From: Reticulitermes lucifugus | Lineage: Eukaryota; Arthropoda; Insecta; Blattodea; Rhinotermitidae | Direction: 5' to 3' | DNA length: 64,000 nucleotides | Assembly (NCBI GenBank): GCA_026260175.1 | Contig: JAKCWW010000009.1 | Location: 62,001-126,000, forward strand | In this document: positions 12,878 through 25,400 of the stretch, piece after piece | How positions within the stretch are numbered: the first letter of the stretch is position 1 | Layout: every line of letters begins with the position of its first letter | Notes under the pieces: model-generated | What the model was told of the DNA's origin: nothing | The model's input: only the letters and a program-made list of their open reading frames with translations | Databases searched by the model: none | Translations under genes and position numbers: made by a program

Positions 12878-13204
12878 CTGAAATCAGATATAACATATAT
12901 GTTACACTGTGGGAATTCAATTGTATTATATAATTTCTGCTTATTTGTCTCTTGATTCATTTAGTGATTCTTCGTAAACTGAAAGATTGTAGGACAACGA
13001 TATATATTTAACTGCATTATATCCTCAGGTAACGTAACGACATAACTTTAACTGTGTATCTTTTATGGGATGAGTAATGGTATGCCGAAATATGCCTAGC
13101 GTGACTGAATAAAATCACTGAAACTTTTGCAGATAATTTTTAACTCAGTTGTATACACATAAGGCAATTATTGGTGGGATATATGCAGTACGGCGGAAAT
13201 TTAG

Positions 13205-13440
13205 TCAGCATCTTCAATTATACAGGAGGTACTAAGGGGGCACCAGTACGGCAGCCCGCAGTTATCCATTGTGTAATGAACTTTCGCGTCCAGGACAGGC
13301 TCTGGGGCGGGCGCGCTGTTCCCTTCCATCTGTTGCCGAGGTTAAGAATTCTTCGGTTTATACCTCCGCTCACCCACATGCCTTCATGGAGTGCCAAGGC
13401 ACAGTTGTATCTTTTATTGCACACCATCATCTCTCCTCTG
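13205..13440 (-). repeat. Possible high-copy repeat fragment in intron 1
   Basis: The minus strand encodes the phrase SGGINRRILNLGNRWKG. It resembles a translation I associate with a widespread insect repeat. The area is GC-richer than its surroundings and carries overlapping ORFs on both strands. The identification is from memory of the pattern only. Confidence 0.3.
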
Positions 13441-14167
13441 TGGTAACAGGAACAGTGCCGCGTAGGCGTTCGGCTTTCTTCTGATCATTGGAAATTGTCG
13501 TTATGTATGAAATTGAAACTGTTGTTTTGTTATTCATAAAGCGGAAGTTTCTTAAATATCCTTCCATGTCTACGTCATTATTTTCTTCAACAAGGACACC
13601 CTTCCAACTGAATCACTGGGTTATAAACTGTAGGTGACTGCCACTACAGACATTTAGTTTTAGTTAGATTATGCTGGATTACTTAGAATATAATTAAGGT
13701 GCTGCTTATTTGTCTTGATTTTAGCATACTTTTTACTGTGTTAACTCTGTATTTAAATGAAAATGTAAATGAAAATCATGAATGAGGCTTATATGAGACA
13801 GCTTGTATGAAAAGGTACGCTATTTCAAACTAGTTTCTTATTAAGACCTTTTATAACGTAACATCCTTATATACATTAAAACACACAAAACAAATGTGTT
13901 TTACACAAACAGTGAAACCCCTATTTTTCTTGTTCCCTTTATCAACATATTTCCGATAATAAATTATTTTTATGAAGTCACAATATTTTAATTGTATATA
14001 TATGAATATATAGATATGAAATAGGATATCTATGAATGTTTGAAAGCTTAATTTCATGTTACTATGAAATAAGATACATTAGACTATTCTGGTTAAGTAG
14101 CGGTGTTACAATACTGTGCTTAAATACCTAAGGTAATATCCGTTTCAGTCCCTTGACATTGTAGAAT

Positions 14168-14400
14168 TTAACCCTTTAAAGAAGAAACATCCCTTTTATT
14201 TAAAGACACATTTCGTACCGCGCAGCAAACGCTTGCCATCTCGCTTATAAGAACCAATCATTGAATAATGTGTGAGGCAAAGTTCACTGTTTTTTCTTAG
14301 ATACATGCACCACATATAAATACACTGAGGACAGAATGAAGAATTTTGGATTTTTAAAACTGGCGGTACATGCTGTAACCGCTCGGCTTTAAAGGGTTAA
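14168..14400. mobile_element. piggyBac-like MITE with TTAA target duplication
   Basis: TTAA (14168-14171) is followed by CCCTTTAAAG. The other end is CTTTAAAGGG (14387-14396) followed by TTAA (14397-14400). A TTAA duplication plus termini starting CCC is the mark of piggyBac-class insertion. The 225-bp interior has no ORF, so it is a non-autonomous miniature element. It lies in the proposed first intron of the cuticular gene. Confidence 0.6.
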
Positions 14401-15424
14401 GTGTCGTTAATTTAATAAGCCATACATTCTGTCATATGTAAGCTGAGACATTGTACTGAAGTTCCGGTTCTACTTATCCAAGCTGATATCACGCATCTGT
14501 TCCGATTGGCCTGAAGATCACTGATTCTGAGAGCCCGAAGTTGTAAAGGCAGAACAAATCCGGGCTTTCGGTTTCGGACTGGCTCATAATTACTTGCCAC
14601 GAGAACTTGTATGGCATTCTTGTCTGTCCACTTCCGTTTTACGTGATTTTGTTCCGTTACATTGACTTCTGCAGATGCTCTTTTGACGCTGAAGCCGTAG
14701 AACTTTACTTCAGTGCCGTGACGTAAAGGGATGAAGCTCGTAATCACGAAGCTTGGGAATTGAGAAGAATAATTCATTAGTAAAGTTCTGCATTATTAAA
14801 ACTCTCTTCTTCCTGTGTCGATAGTATTTTTATTTCATTCCAGTTAGAATTCAGTAGAGAGCTTTGTAAGTTGTTTCCACTGTATCAACTTTTCTGTTAA
14901 GCAAGCCTGTTCTACTTCACCAGTACTCATAAACTGCAGCACCACATTGTCCAAACTTTAATGTTTCAGTACACGAGGTTTCCCATGATCTGATGTCTAA
15001 TATGTTCAAGTACCTAGCATACATCTGCTCATAAAATATGAATGTATTTGCTTTAGAAGTTGGGGAAATTGGAGCCATGATAATTAAGATGCATTATTTA
15101 GAATTTTGTGAATATACAACGGCTGTAAAACTACAGGAAGCAAATCGTTTGTTCAAGAATCGAACGCGGAATCGAGTAAGTAGAACCAACTAAACCCCAC
15201 ATCCACGAATGAATGTTTCACGAACTCTGCCCGAAGTCAAAATAGTAAAGAAATTTAAGGTTGTTAGAACACGAAATCTAGTGCAAGACTTTTAAACTGC
15301 CTGACCATAAGAAGTAACAAGTTTATCACGAAGCGTCAATGCATGCTTTGCAGAATTATCTGCTGGTCAATTCGCGGACATTAATGCAGTGGGAAAGATA
15401 TTACTTACAATTTAATGACTCCTG

Positions 15425-15505
15425 ACTTGAATTCAGGGCCTTTTTTAAGCAAAGGAGTAAAGGTAGAATTGTCCCTGTGCGTAATCACTGCGCCATGGTT
15501 GAGTG
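15425..15505 (-). mobile_element. SINE head fragment (tRNA-like)
   Basis: On the minus strand, ACCATGGCGCAGTGATTACGC fits a Pol III A box. CCCTGAATTCAAGTCAGG about 55 nt later fits a B box. No 3' SINE body follows. Confidence 0.4.
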
Positions 15506-15835
15506 CAAATAGGATGTTTTTAAAGTTTTATGCCTTTGTGAACTTGTTATTAGAGAAAGGTAAGTAGTTGTTTGCGGCTTCGTCCGGTTCACCGATACAA
15601 AAGAGTCTCTTTTTTTTCGACATATTCACAGCTACTTTATATATTTGGAAGCCGTCTTCTTTATTCGCAATGTGGACGTGTTACGCTGCGTTTACACGGA
15701 TTCCACTTAGATATCTGTTACATAGATAACATTAAACAATAAAGTTTTTGAAATGTGTGAGAAGCACTGTAGGGAGTTTCTGCACCACATTACCTGTTAC
15801 GTAACACAACGTAGCAACATTTAAATACACCTTAC

Positions 15836-15853
15836 CTCTGGTACGACGATCAT
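15836..15853 (-). CDS. Proposed 18-nt start exon of the cuticular protein gene
   Basis: On the minus strand an ATG at 15853-15851 opens six codons (MIVVPE) ending exactly at a consensus donor GAG|GTAAGG (intron begins at 15835). The phase is 0, as exon 2 at 12877 requires. Joined, the N-terminus would read MIVVPE-DFIRQLLVSY followed by the hydrophobic core, and the whole protein would be 240 residues. The ATG context has G at -3. Intron 1 would be 2958 bp. A very short first coding exon interrupted inside the signal peptide is normal for insect cuticle genes. Against it, two acidic residues precede the hydrophobic core, and a chance ATG-to-GTAAG pairing in 3 kb is not rare. Confidence 0.4.
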
Positions 15854-15950
15854 GTCGCTTTCTTTGTTTCCTACACAAACTCCTGCAGCTTCGACACCAA
15901 CTCCGCAGATGTCTGTGTACTGTATATAAGTTGAACGTGACTGCGGAACC

Positions 15951-15956
15951 TTTATA
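15951..15956 (-). promoter_or_regulatory. Possible TATA box of the cuticular protein gene
   Basis: The minus strand reads TGTATAAAGG here, about 98 bp upstream of the proposed ATG at 15853. A second TATATA lies at 15923-15928, and an ACAGT initiator-like motif lies at 15919-15923. Cuticle genes usually have TATA promoters. The TATA-to-initiator spacing (about 35 bp) is slightly long and the region is AT-rich, so this is tentative and depends on the exon 1 proposal. Confidence 0.2.
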
Positions 15957-16924
15957 CAGTATGAGCCTTACTTTTCCAAACGCCATGCGAGGTGAAGATG
16001 AACTTTCACACAAAATATGTTTTGTAATCCCTCCTTTCCCTTACTGCTCCTCACATCAGAGAACATTTAAAACTCTAGGCCTATATGGATAATTTCCCCT
16101 GAGGTAGGAAGTGGGATGGATGCGTAAGGTATATTAGATGAATGAGCCCCCCCCTCCCTTCCTCGACACCACTCCAAGACGTCTAACGTAACTGCATGTT
16201 TGGTTTCCTTCACGAAAACCTGCAGCTACAGTGGATGAGATATTCAATGCAGACACCATGACTTTGATTTACTCTGCTCTTAATGGATTATGTGGTATTC
16301 TTGATGCCGCTCACTCTGTCTAAGAGTATATACAGACAAATTATTGTGCTTCTGAGTAACGCAGACGGGGTGAATAGTTCTAGGACGGTAGAGTCAGTCG
16401 CAGTAGTGTTTTAGCTACGAAAACTGAAATAATTTTTTATAGATATGTAGACACAAAAGGAAAGATTTATAAAGCATTGGTTCGAGTTTTAAAATAAATG
16501 AATATCTTTTGTTCCAGTTTCTTGATTTGTGAATGCAAACTAACTCTATAAACCCTCAGTTACGATATTGTATATATTGGTGTTAGAATTTGTATTCGCA
16601 AGACCCGAAAACATAATAACTTGCGATGCAGGGACTTAGATGGAAGGGTAATATTAAAATGTACATTCAAACAGTTAGAACGTGTAAAGTAATTAATATT
16701 GCACTGCCGTTCCGTAAACATCTTAGAAAAAGGGCTAAATTTGACGCGCATTCACCACTACGCTCGATGATAGCGCTATATCAAGGGTTCGGAAATAACA
16801 CAAACTACCTTTAGTACTAGTTATCAATATTTGGTACAGGGGGTTCAAGTGATAAGAGCGTAATTTTGTGTTCCTAAATGCGTGTGAGCCAAAAGTGGAG
16901 AGGAGCTGCGGATGGGCATACAAA

Positions 16925-17110
16925 CGAAGGTGTTCACGTAAAGTGGTCGTTAAAGTTGTCCGATGTGAGCGAAAAGTGAAAGGGCTGTACAGGTTTTCGT
17001 AATATTTTCCAACGTCAAATTTCATGAAAATTCTTTTCGCGGTTCTGTAGTTGTTATATGCGTACAGACAGGCGGATGAAGTAATTTAATAGCCTTTTCG
17101 CAGGGACGGT
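16925..17110 (+). repeat. GACR-core dispersed repeat, copy D
   Basis: Starts AAGGTGTTCACGTAAAGTGG, has CAAATTTCATGAAAATTC around 17013, a short decayed core (GCGTACAGACAGGCGGATG) and the right flank AATAGCCTTTTCGCAGGGA. It is clearly the same family as 2376-2580, more diverged in the core. Confidence 0.5.
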
Positions 17111-19409
17111 CACGCGGTTAACCTGCCGTGATGAATGCAGTTAGATACTGAACATTTCAGAGGAAGTGATTGCTACTGCTACCTAAAGGGTTGCCGTAAA
17201 TGACGGAGTGGTATGTCACATACAAGAACGGCTTATCTTTTGTAATATTTACTGTGTATTGATGCAGCTCTCTGTAAGTGGCAGCAAGATCTAAAGATAT
17301 GAGCGATGGTTTACTTCCACATTTAACTGAGAAACTGAAGATAATATGCAGGTAGTCATTAGGCAATTAAACCAATAAAATGAAACATAATTTGGAATCC
17401 ACAACATAAAACAGAAGTTACCGTACGGTAGCAGCCAGTTTGTTGCATGAAGCGTTAAGCTGCAGTTGATTTAGGATTTCAAAATGGTAAAATGCGTACA
17501 CCGAGTTTCAGTTGAAATTCATTGCAGGCATTTTTTTTCTCTTTCATACCACTACTCAAAGCGCTAGTTTCATGCAACTGGATCTTTACGTTGCAGGAAA
17601 TTAATTGCTTAAAATCAGTTTATTCTGTGTGTGCGCTGCCTACGGCTTTGCAATGAAACACTGAACAAGATCAAACGTAATGTTTGATGGTACGAGAAAG
17701 CAGACGTAGCTACTTTAAATACTCTTGCTGCGATTTTTATCAAAATCTCTCATAAGGATCCGGTTACCAAATTGCATGTATCTCAATGTTAAATTATACA
17801 GTTTCATTGAATAGTTAATAAATAAGACCAGATTGGAAACCAGTTAATATTTATAACTTTATTTCAGTCAATTTATTAATATATAAAAGTAAAAACTAAA
17901 TATAGAATGTAGCTGAAAGAGGAAAGAAACAAAGTTGTACAAGAGGTGTTTCTGGACATAGATTCTATGTCGACGTCACTCGTACGTGACAATATAGCAA
18001 GCAAACAACTGGCGAGTTTTAACTTGGAAGAAATAATCCAAAAAGAAAAGGGTAAGTGGCGCACCCATATTCCGAAAATGGGCCTAAACATAACACCTTC
18101 AATAAAGTTAACATGCAAGCGGTGAGGGTAAGGAGATGTAGGATGGCGTCGTAGAAGAAGGTGAGAGAGAAATTTGTGAGTTGAAACGAGTTTGGACGTT
18201 AACTTATAGCAATCGCAGTGATGAAGGTGATTATTACATTGATAACTTGTCTGAAGCAGTGTGTATTACGTGGATACCAAGTATGCAAAGAACGTAACTC
18301 CGAAATCTGCGGTGTGTTGGGTATTTAAAAATGAATACCTTTGTGCAAAGCCACATAACCAATGGAAAAAGTAACAATATGGTTACGCTCTTCGGTCTTA
18401 TTACGTTGGTATGTCAAACACTGCAGGACGTTATGTCTACTGTGTCGTGTAAACTACACGTTTAGACGTCACAAGCTACAAGTTTGGGACGTATACCGTA
18501 ACTAATTTACAACGTCGCCTCTTAGCAATTTTAATAGAAATTTGTTCCGAAGTTTTACTGAAGCTGGAAGAAAGAAACGGTGTTTTTATATTTGCTTGGT
18601 TCCTATTAAAAATCAGCTAATTTCAACACACCCTTCAGGAGTAGCAAAACAGGTCGGGCTTGAATAGTGATGAATGCTGTGTAGCTCACATTTAAGACAT
18701 TATAAGAATGCTGCCCCTGTTACGTCATCTCTTACTTAATTGTTAATTTAAACTATCTACAATCTTATCTCCCAGGTTCTAAAAGCGTTTCTTTTATGTT
18801 CTTCAAATGGATTTAAGTGAAATGTAGATGTTAACTGTGTGTATGTGAACACGATAATAATTCGACTGGACCTTCAAACTAAACAATTCAGGAATTTATT
18901 CTTAATCCCAAAGATTCCTGCAAATTGACATTTCCGTAACCCTTGCATAAACCCAACGTGAATACTTTTGTAAAAAGCGGAAATGTATGCCACTTGTTAT
19001 TATCCGAAACGGTTCAGAGCATCAAAATCACGTGCTAAGTTTCGTCCCTGATTCGCCTTGTGTACAGGAACGGAAAGGCACCTTTTAGTTTGGTAGAAAA
19101 TAAGAATTTCTTGACGTAGTTACTGTTGACTTAATAAGGATGGTTGTGTTGCATGGAGTTGGTAAAAATTATACAACATTAAATGCCTGTCCGTCTGTTT
19201 AGTGATACAACTACTCTATAAAGTGCAATTACAGAATACTAAGGCATATGCAACATTAAATAATATAATATTAATAATAAGAACAATTTAACTATATTGT
19301 ATTCCTTTTTCATTTAAATGCTGACTCAACAGACGAATGTACAGGAAATGTCCCACAGATGTCACGTGACAGAGGTGAAGGCAACTGTTTTTGCCTCTAA
19401 TCAGTTAGT

Positions 19410-19471
19410 ATTCGGACGTGTGCGGGTGAACTGGTCAAGCATTCGGACGTGTGCGGGTGAACTGGTCAAGC
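19410..19471. repeat. Perfect tandem duplication, 31 bp x 2
   Basis: Unit ATTCGGACGTGTGCGGGTGA plus 11 more bases occurs at 19410-19440 and again, identical, at 19441-19471. Identity suggests a recent event. Confidence 0.95.
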
Positions 19472-22400
19472 GGGGTGGTCATTTAAGTGCCGTACTCTTT
19501 AGTGAACCAGTTACATTTTTATGAATGTCTGAAGTGTTGATGACTTTTACTTTTGCAAACTTTTATGTAACAAATCTTAGTAATATTTCACTGAAAGTAA
19601 CATTTTGGGTGACTCAAATCCCCAACATAACAAGTGTATAAAAAGCCTCAGAAAAATAAGTGTAATTTCGCTTAGTCACAGATAAAATTGACGTAGAATA
19701 GTTGAGCTGCGAATTAACTTTCAAATCGTAACATTCTATAATGACCATCGGGAGATTGTGAGTAAAAACTTGCAAGGTGACTTTATAACGACCGCTGCAT
19801 TTTGGTGTCGAGGCTGTCTATGCCAATCCACAGTGGTCGGTGGCGTGAGTTTTACTCTATTCGTTTGTGAAGGAAATAAATTAGCGTTCACGTAAATGGA
19901 GCCTTAGGTGAGTTCCAATTAAACCATTCTTTGTTACACATCATATATATAAATTGTACGGAAAATTAATTCACAAAGTTCCCCTTTCAACTGACCCATC
20001 TGAATCCTACTTGCGAGGAGACACTGCCCATGGCTTGTTAATTCCGTCTGTTAAACTTTCTGCAGTTACTGGAATATGTTATTAAGAAATTGTAAATACA
20101 CATGGACTCGCGCAGTAATATCAGAAAGATGGCTCCCGCTGGTTTCTTTGTCACCGTTGTGCCGTTACGTACCATTTTGACAATGACTGATCAGAAAATT
20201 ATCGTAAAATCTTCATAGAAACCTGCGTCTAGGTATCCTATAATTTCGTAAATTCTTTTATAACATTGGAGGAGGGGGGGCTAGAAGTAGTTATCCATTT
20301 TGCCATGGCTTTATCAGTGACCAGTCTGAGCTACGGTAAAGAAATGCAGGGTTAATGGCCAGCAAAGTGTTTAACAACTAACCATTGCAAACAGTTGTGG
20401 CATTAAGTAAAGGAATGTTTGTTGCAAATTACGAATGGATGTGAATTCTGTGAAGAGCAAATTTAGCAACATGCAGTAAGTTTATGGAATGCTGATGAGG
20501 GCGGTATTAGCAGTGTAACGATCAATGGAAAACGTGACATAAAGTGGGGTTCATAGTCTCTTTCGTTTTGATGTCTGAAAAGAAGTGATAAAATATGAAA
20601 GGCCATCACAGACGACTCTACTGTATAAGTCAGTTGGTTATAGCTTTAATACCGCAACATGTTTCTACAAGCAAGAGGTCATCATCAGGGAAGTCCTTTA
20701 GTAAAATTGTTTACGAATACATTCGTTAAAATCTAGTTTATTGCAGGTAAGTTTATAAATTTGTGTGTGAGTGGTAATGCATTTCCTTTATATAATAAAT
20801 TATAATGTAATAAGATTTACACTTCATTCCTGTATAAAGTGTTAATCTTATTTGCGTTCTACTTTACGTTTTAACGCATTTTCATACAGTAATATGATTT
20901 GATATGATAATGAAGACTTCTTGACTGAAACAGGTTTGGGTATTAAAGTTTTTATACTATTTAATTATGCAAATATTTCAGTCTTGTTTTAAATGTCCTT
21001 GAGTACTTTATCAATCGGTATTCATTCAATATTTAGTTTTGGAAGAATTGGTGTTAAATTTGGTGTTCAGCAAACGTAGCTGCTAGCTTCAACATTGAGA
21101 TGACCAGTGCAATAACGGGATTAAATGTAAGGTCTCGTATCACGGTTGCAGTAAAGAACCATTTTTTACCTGCCAGTTTCTTTCGATCTTTAAGGGTCGA
21201 TGGCTGAATTATTTAGAACGACACAGACCACATTGTATTACACGGTACTTGGAATGCCTTAGAGGGGCAGAGTTTTGTAGCACGTAAGCATAAAGTTGGC
21301 AGCCTGTATTTCAGAGGCGTCGCTACATATTTAAAGATGTGCGTACTTTTTTGTGTTCTGCTGTATACATTCTCTCTCCCATAAGCTTCGGTTTTATCTA
21401 TTGATGCTAGGTTTTTGTGAGGTTAGGGAGGCGATTGTTTTAGATGGAGCAATGTACCAGTTGCGGGACCATTCCTGGGGTGTAATGTTACGACAGGCTG
21501 CGGGTAACTCGGCACTGCTGTGGTTTAGCTGGTAGCGGGCGAAGCATCGCTCAGAGAAGACGCGGAAAGACGGATCAAACTGGTCGACAATGTAAACGAA
21601 GATCTTGAATGTAGAAAGTGTAGCCACATTTATTATCCACAGGCAGCGGTCCTTTACTGACCCTCGTTTGGCTACATTTTGAGCACATATTTTACTCATT
21701 AACTATGGAACTTCGCAAAATGTGTTTCTTAATAAATCCGGTAGTGTAATAATAGATGCTTAATCACAATGCCGAATAACGTAGTTACGGCCGTTATTAA
21801 TGTATAAATTCCTTCCCATCGCGAGTGTGAGTCAATAAAACCTTTAAAATGTAGAGGGCCTCTGTGTAAATGATGGTATGTTCCGCATGGACATTATTAT
21901 TATACACCGGGGAGTATAGTACACTCATTGAGGTTTATCGCATATCTTGCAACTGAAATTGATTTTACTCTTCAAAATCTAGTTATTTTTACACTGTTAT
22001 TGCAGAAGCCTTCTAATACAAACTTTGGTACAATCCACATCTGAAATATAGTTATTGTATGATATTTATTTAATTATATTTACAAATTTATTACTCGTAG
22101 AAGAATCTCATATTCAATGGCATTATTTCCGGTTTGTACACCAGATTGAGTTGCATCTGCGGTGCTGTAGACAATAATTGTCTCTCTTAGCTTCTACAGT
22201 GAAGCAGTCCAGTCTATACAAAATGCACAGACAGATTAGATAATCTGATAGCCAAGAACCTAATTATATCGGATTTTATAAATCACCCGGTCTCCAATGT
22301 CGAGCGGGCTGCCCCGAATAACTCGATGCTGTTTCTGACATGGTTCGTGTTAGGTTTGTGTTGGGGTGGGAGAAATTTTGCACCGAGCCATATTAGTCGA

Positions 22401-25400
22401 TTAGTACGATATATGCAATTTTTCATTAAAAATTAAATTGAATGAATATTACATTAAAAATCAAATATACAGTAGATTGAAATTGGTCTGGTGTTTATTC
22501 GCTACTTTTTCATTAATTTTACGCATTTTATAATTTGTTCCACGGATCACAGCCAATCGGTAGTCCTACAGGCATATAACTCATATATTCACGATTAGCA
22601 GCCTGACTATTGTATTTCTTTTAAGTGAGCCTTGTAAAATGGGTCACAGCAGTTTAAAGTCGTTATTTCGGTCCAGTTTGACACAAGAGCAGAGCAGTGC
22701 GAAATCGTGCCATACCTTTACCATTTATAAAAACACCCGATTTTTATTAAATTCAAACCGGTCATCTGTAAATGTTACAGGATCGTTAAATAACATACGA
22801 ACCTGCATGCGCGTGTGTACGTGGTCGCTCGCGCGTTTGTGTATGAAAGTGCACACCGCAACTTCATTTCTGGTTACCTCTTACCGGTCGATATAGTCAC
22901 TGCAACAGTTCATAATCAGCACGGTCGACGTACCGTCAGAACAGGTCTCATTATCGGGGCCTTTATCGTTTTCATTTTGATTGCTCAGGGATTTATTAAT
23001 ATTGCGACACTAAACTTGAAATTAATATGCAGTAGTATTCGAAAATATATGAGTTTGAAGTCTATGAAAAGCAGTATGTTATTTTTATCTTAATATAAAT
23101 ATTGTGAAGGCTTTTAATGGAGAATTATTTGCATGCGTGAATTTAACATAACAATTTGTGAGACTACAAGTTATTGTATTATTAATATAGGTCTCTTAGT
23201 CTTCGTGATGGATCAGCTGCAGTATGTTTTGGTTCTCCCCTATAGCAAATTTGGAGACTGGGATTAAATTGCAAGCAGGTTTATGGACTGAACATGGTGC
23301 TTTGCTGTGCATGATGTGACGTTATAAATTAATTTATCTTAAACAAATTTAAATGTGATATTGGTACATCATATTCGTAAATAATCTAGATATTTTCGTT
23401 CAGATAGTTCCTTTGGAGCTTTAATTGTAGGCCGATTCTCTCAAGAAACAAACTCCAAAGAGTCCGTCCTTGTTACTCGCTGAAAAGGAATTTCCTACCC
23501 GACTTCGTACAAGACGTCCCTACCAGACAGTACTAGTCTTCTCATGTTAAATATCTTCAGAGAAAATTGAGAAACGGAATAAAGATTAAAGCATATATCA
23601 TATTCCAAGAGAGGAGGACATAATTTAAAATGCATAAAATTACACTCTCATTCCTTTCCTGGGGGTTTCGTTAACTATTAAGGACTTGTAAGAGATGTGT
23701 TTAAATTGAGACTGTTACTTCTTCAATGTTAACGTGTTTCGGTGATCGTTAGTGAGTAAATTTAGGGCTAGATTATTCTTATACGTGTCTTTGAATGACG
23801 CTGCCTGCAGCTCACACTACGTAATTAATGGGAAAGGATATAGAGGGAAGAAGCTCTCGTAGTCTAGTTGATATCATATCGGTGGGTTTGCCTAGAAGAT
23901 CTCATTCAGTATCATTGCTTTCCGTGCTGAGTATGAAGACGAGATTTCCCGGGTTCGAAGTAAGAATGCTGTCACCTTTCCGCGACGTACTTTTTGGTGA
24001 ACAAAGCTTTCTTCCATGTTGCCTCAAATACTGATGGACTCATTGATTCATAGCATTTTACTAGCAACACACATGTCACGTGACATATCAAATAAGGATG
24101 AGAAATTTACAATTGTGTCTCAAGGCCCTTCATATAAAAACGTTTCCATATAAGTAATTATATTATCAAGTCGTTTCTTCTTCTTCCTTCATTCAGTGCC
24201 TTAATTCCTGTAGTTTTTGCTGTTGTGCTTCTGCTTAATTGTGAATCTCATCGCAATGTAAATTCACACACAAAAGTAACGGGACCAACTTTCTGGCTCG
24301 AACATTTTGCTTTTTTTTTCTGGTAGTCCAGGATAGTTCCCAACCCTTAGGCCTGGTAACGTAAATTCGGTTTAGCGGTCTTCCTCAGTGTCCCTAACTG
24401 TATTATTGGAGATTGCTTTAAAATAGATCACGAGCGCTTCCTTCCATATGCAGTTCGTTATTTTTATTTTTATTCTTAACAGTTTCTGCTTAAGTATGTT
24501 ATCTGTAGCTGCGACGTAAAATTATGCATTACAGGCCCAAAGCACAACATCGTACTCTAACGAGCCTTCAAAATTCACTTCGTTTCCTATCACAGTCTAT
24601 TAAAAATCGTGTTTTCATTTTCTCTGACATGTTAAATCGCCTCTCTGATGTTTTGTTTGAAGTTCTTTTCGTCCCAATAGAATTATTGTAATGTTAAGAG
24701 CCTATTAAAAGGCGCTTCCTTAAATCTATTGCGCCCCACTGTGTGGATAATGAACAGCTGTTCTGTGCATGTAGGTTAATCTTAAAAACGTACTCACTGT
24801 ACTTTCACTGAACTGTCTGACCTCTGTAAGACTGTCTGTAACATTATTGTTTCATCTTTTCCCCCTTATAAACATGCGTTACGGCACTTGCTCTGGACAG
24901 GATACAGGATACTTTTTCTAGGTGCTGGTCGGGTTTAATTTAAATAAAATGGCCCGAAATTCGGTTAACTTATGTCAGTATACATTGTACTACCTGTTAA
25001 CTGACTTTTTTGGCCAGTCGGTATGTAATTACTGTACGGTAAGCGATGACTTTACAAGATGCTAGAAAGAAAGTAGCATGTGACTGACCACTTGGCTGAG
25101 AGCGTTGAAGATGATGATGATACTTAAACGAGTGCCGTCCAGAAATGAGAAGTAGAGATGCCTAAATAGGAAAAGCTACAGAAGAAATTCATGCAGCTTC
25201 ATGTAATTTTATAAACGTTTATGCCTCTACCTGTATTTATTTCGTGTTATAAGCTTGCTTTATTCAATTTCTTGTTTAATACTTAGTGTGTAAATGGTAA
25301 TTACTTGTATTTTTACGCATATGCATCTTGTACTTTTATGTCTATATTTAATGACATCCAATGTAAATATGCTAAAACCCCCTGAATCTCATAATTTGTC

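Noticed and set aside
14412-14777. 121-codon minus-strand ORF in the proposed first intron of the cuticle gene
   Set aside because: It has an ATG and good length but no recognised domain, no splice or poly(A) support, and lies next to a MITE. Kept only as a possibility.
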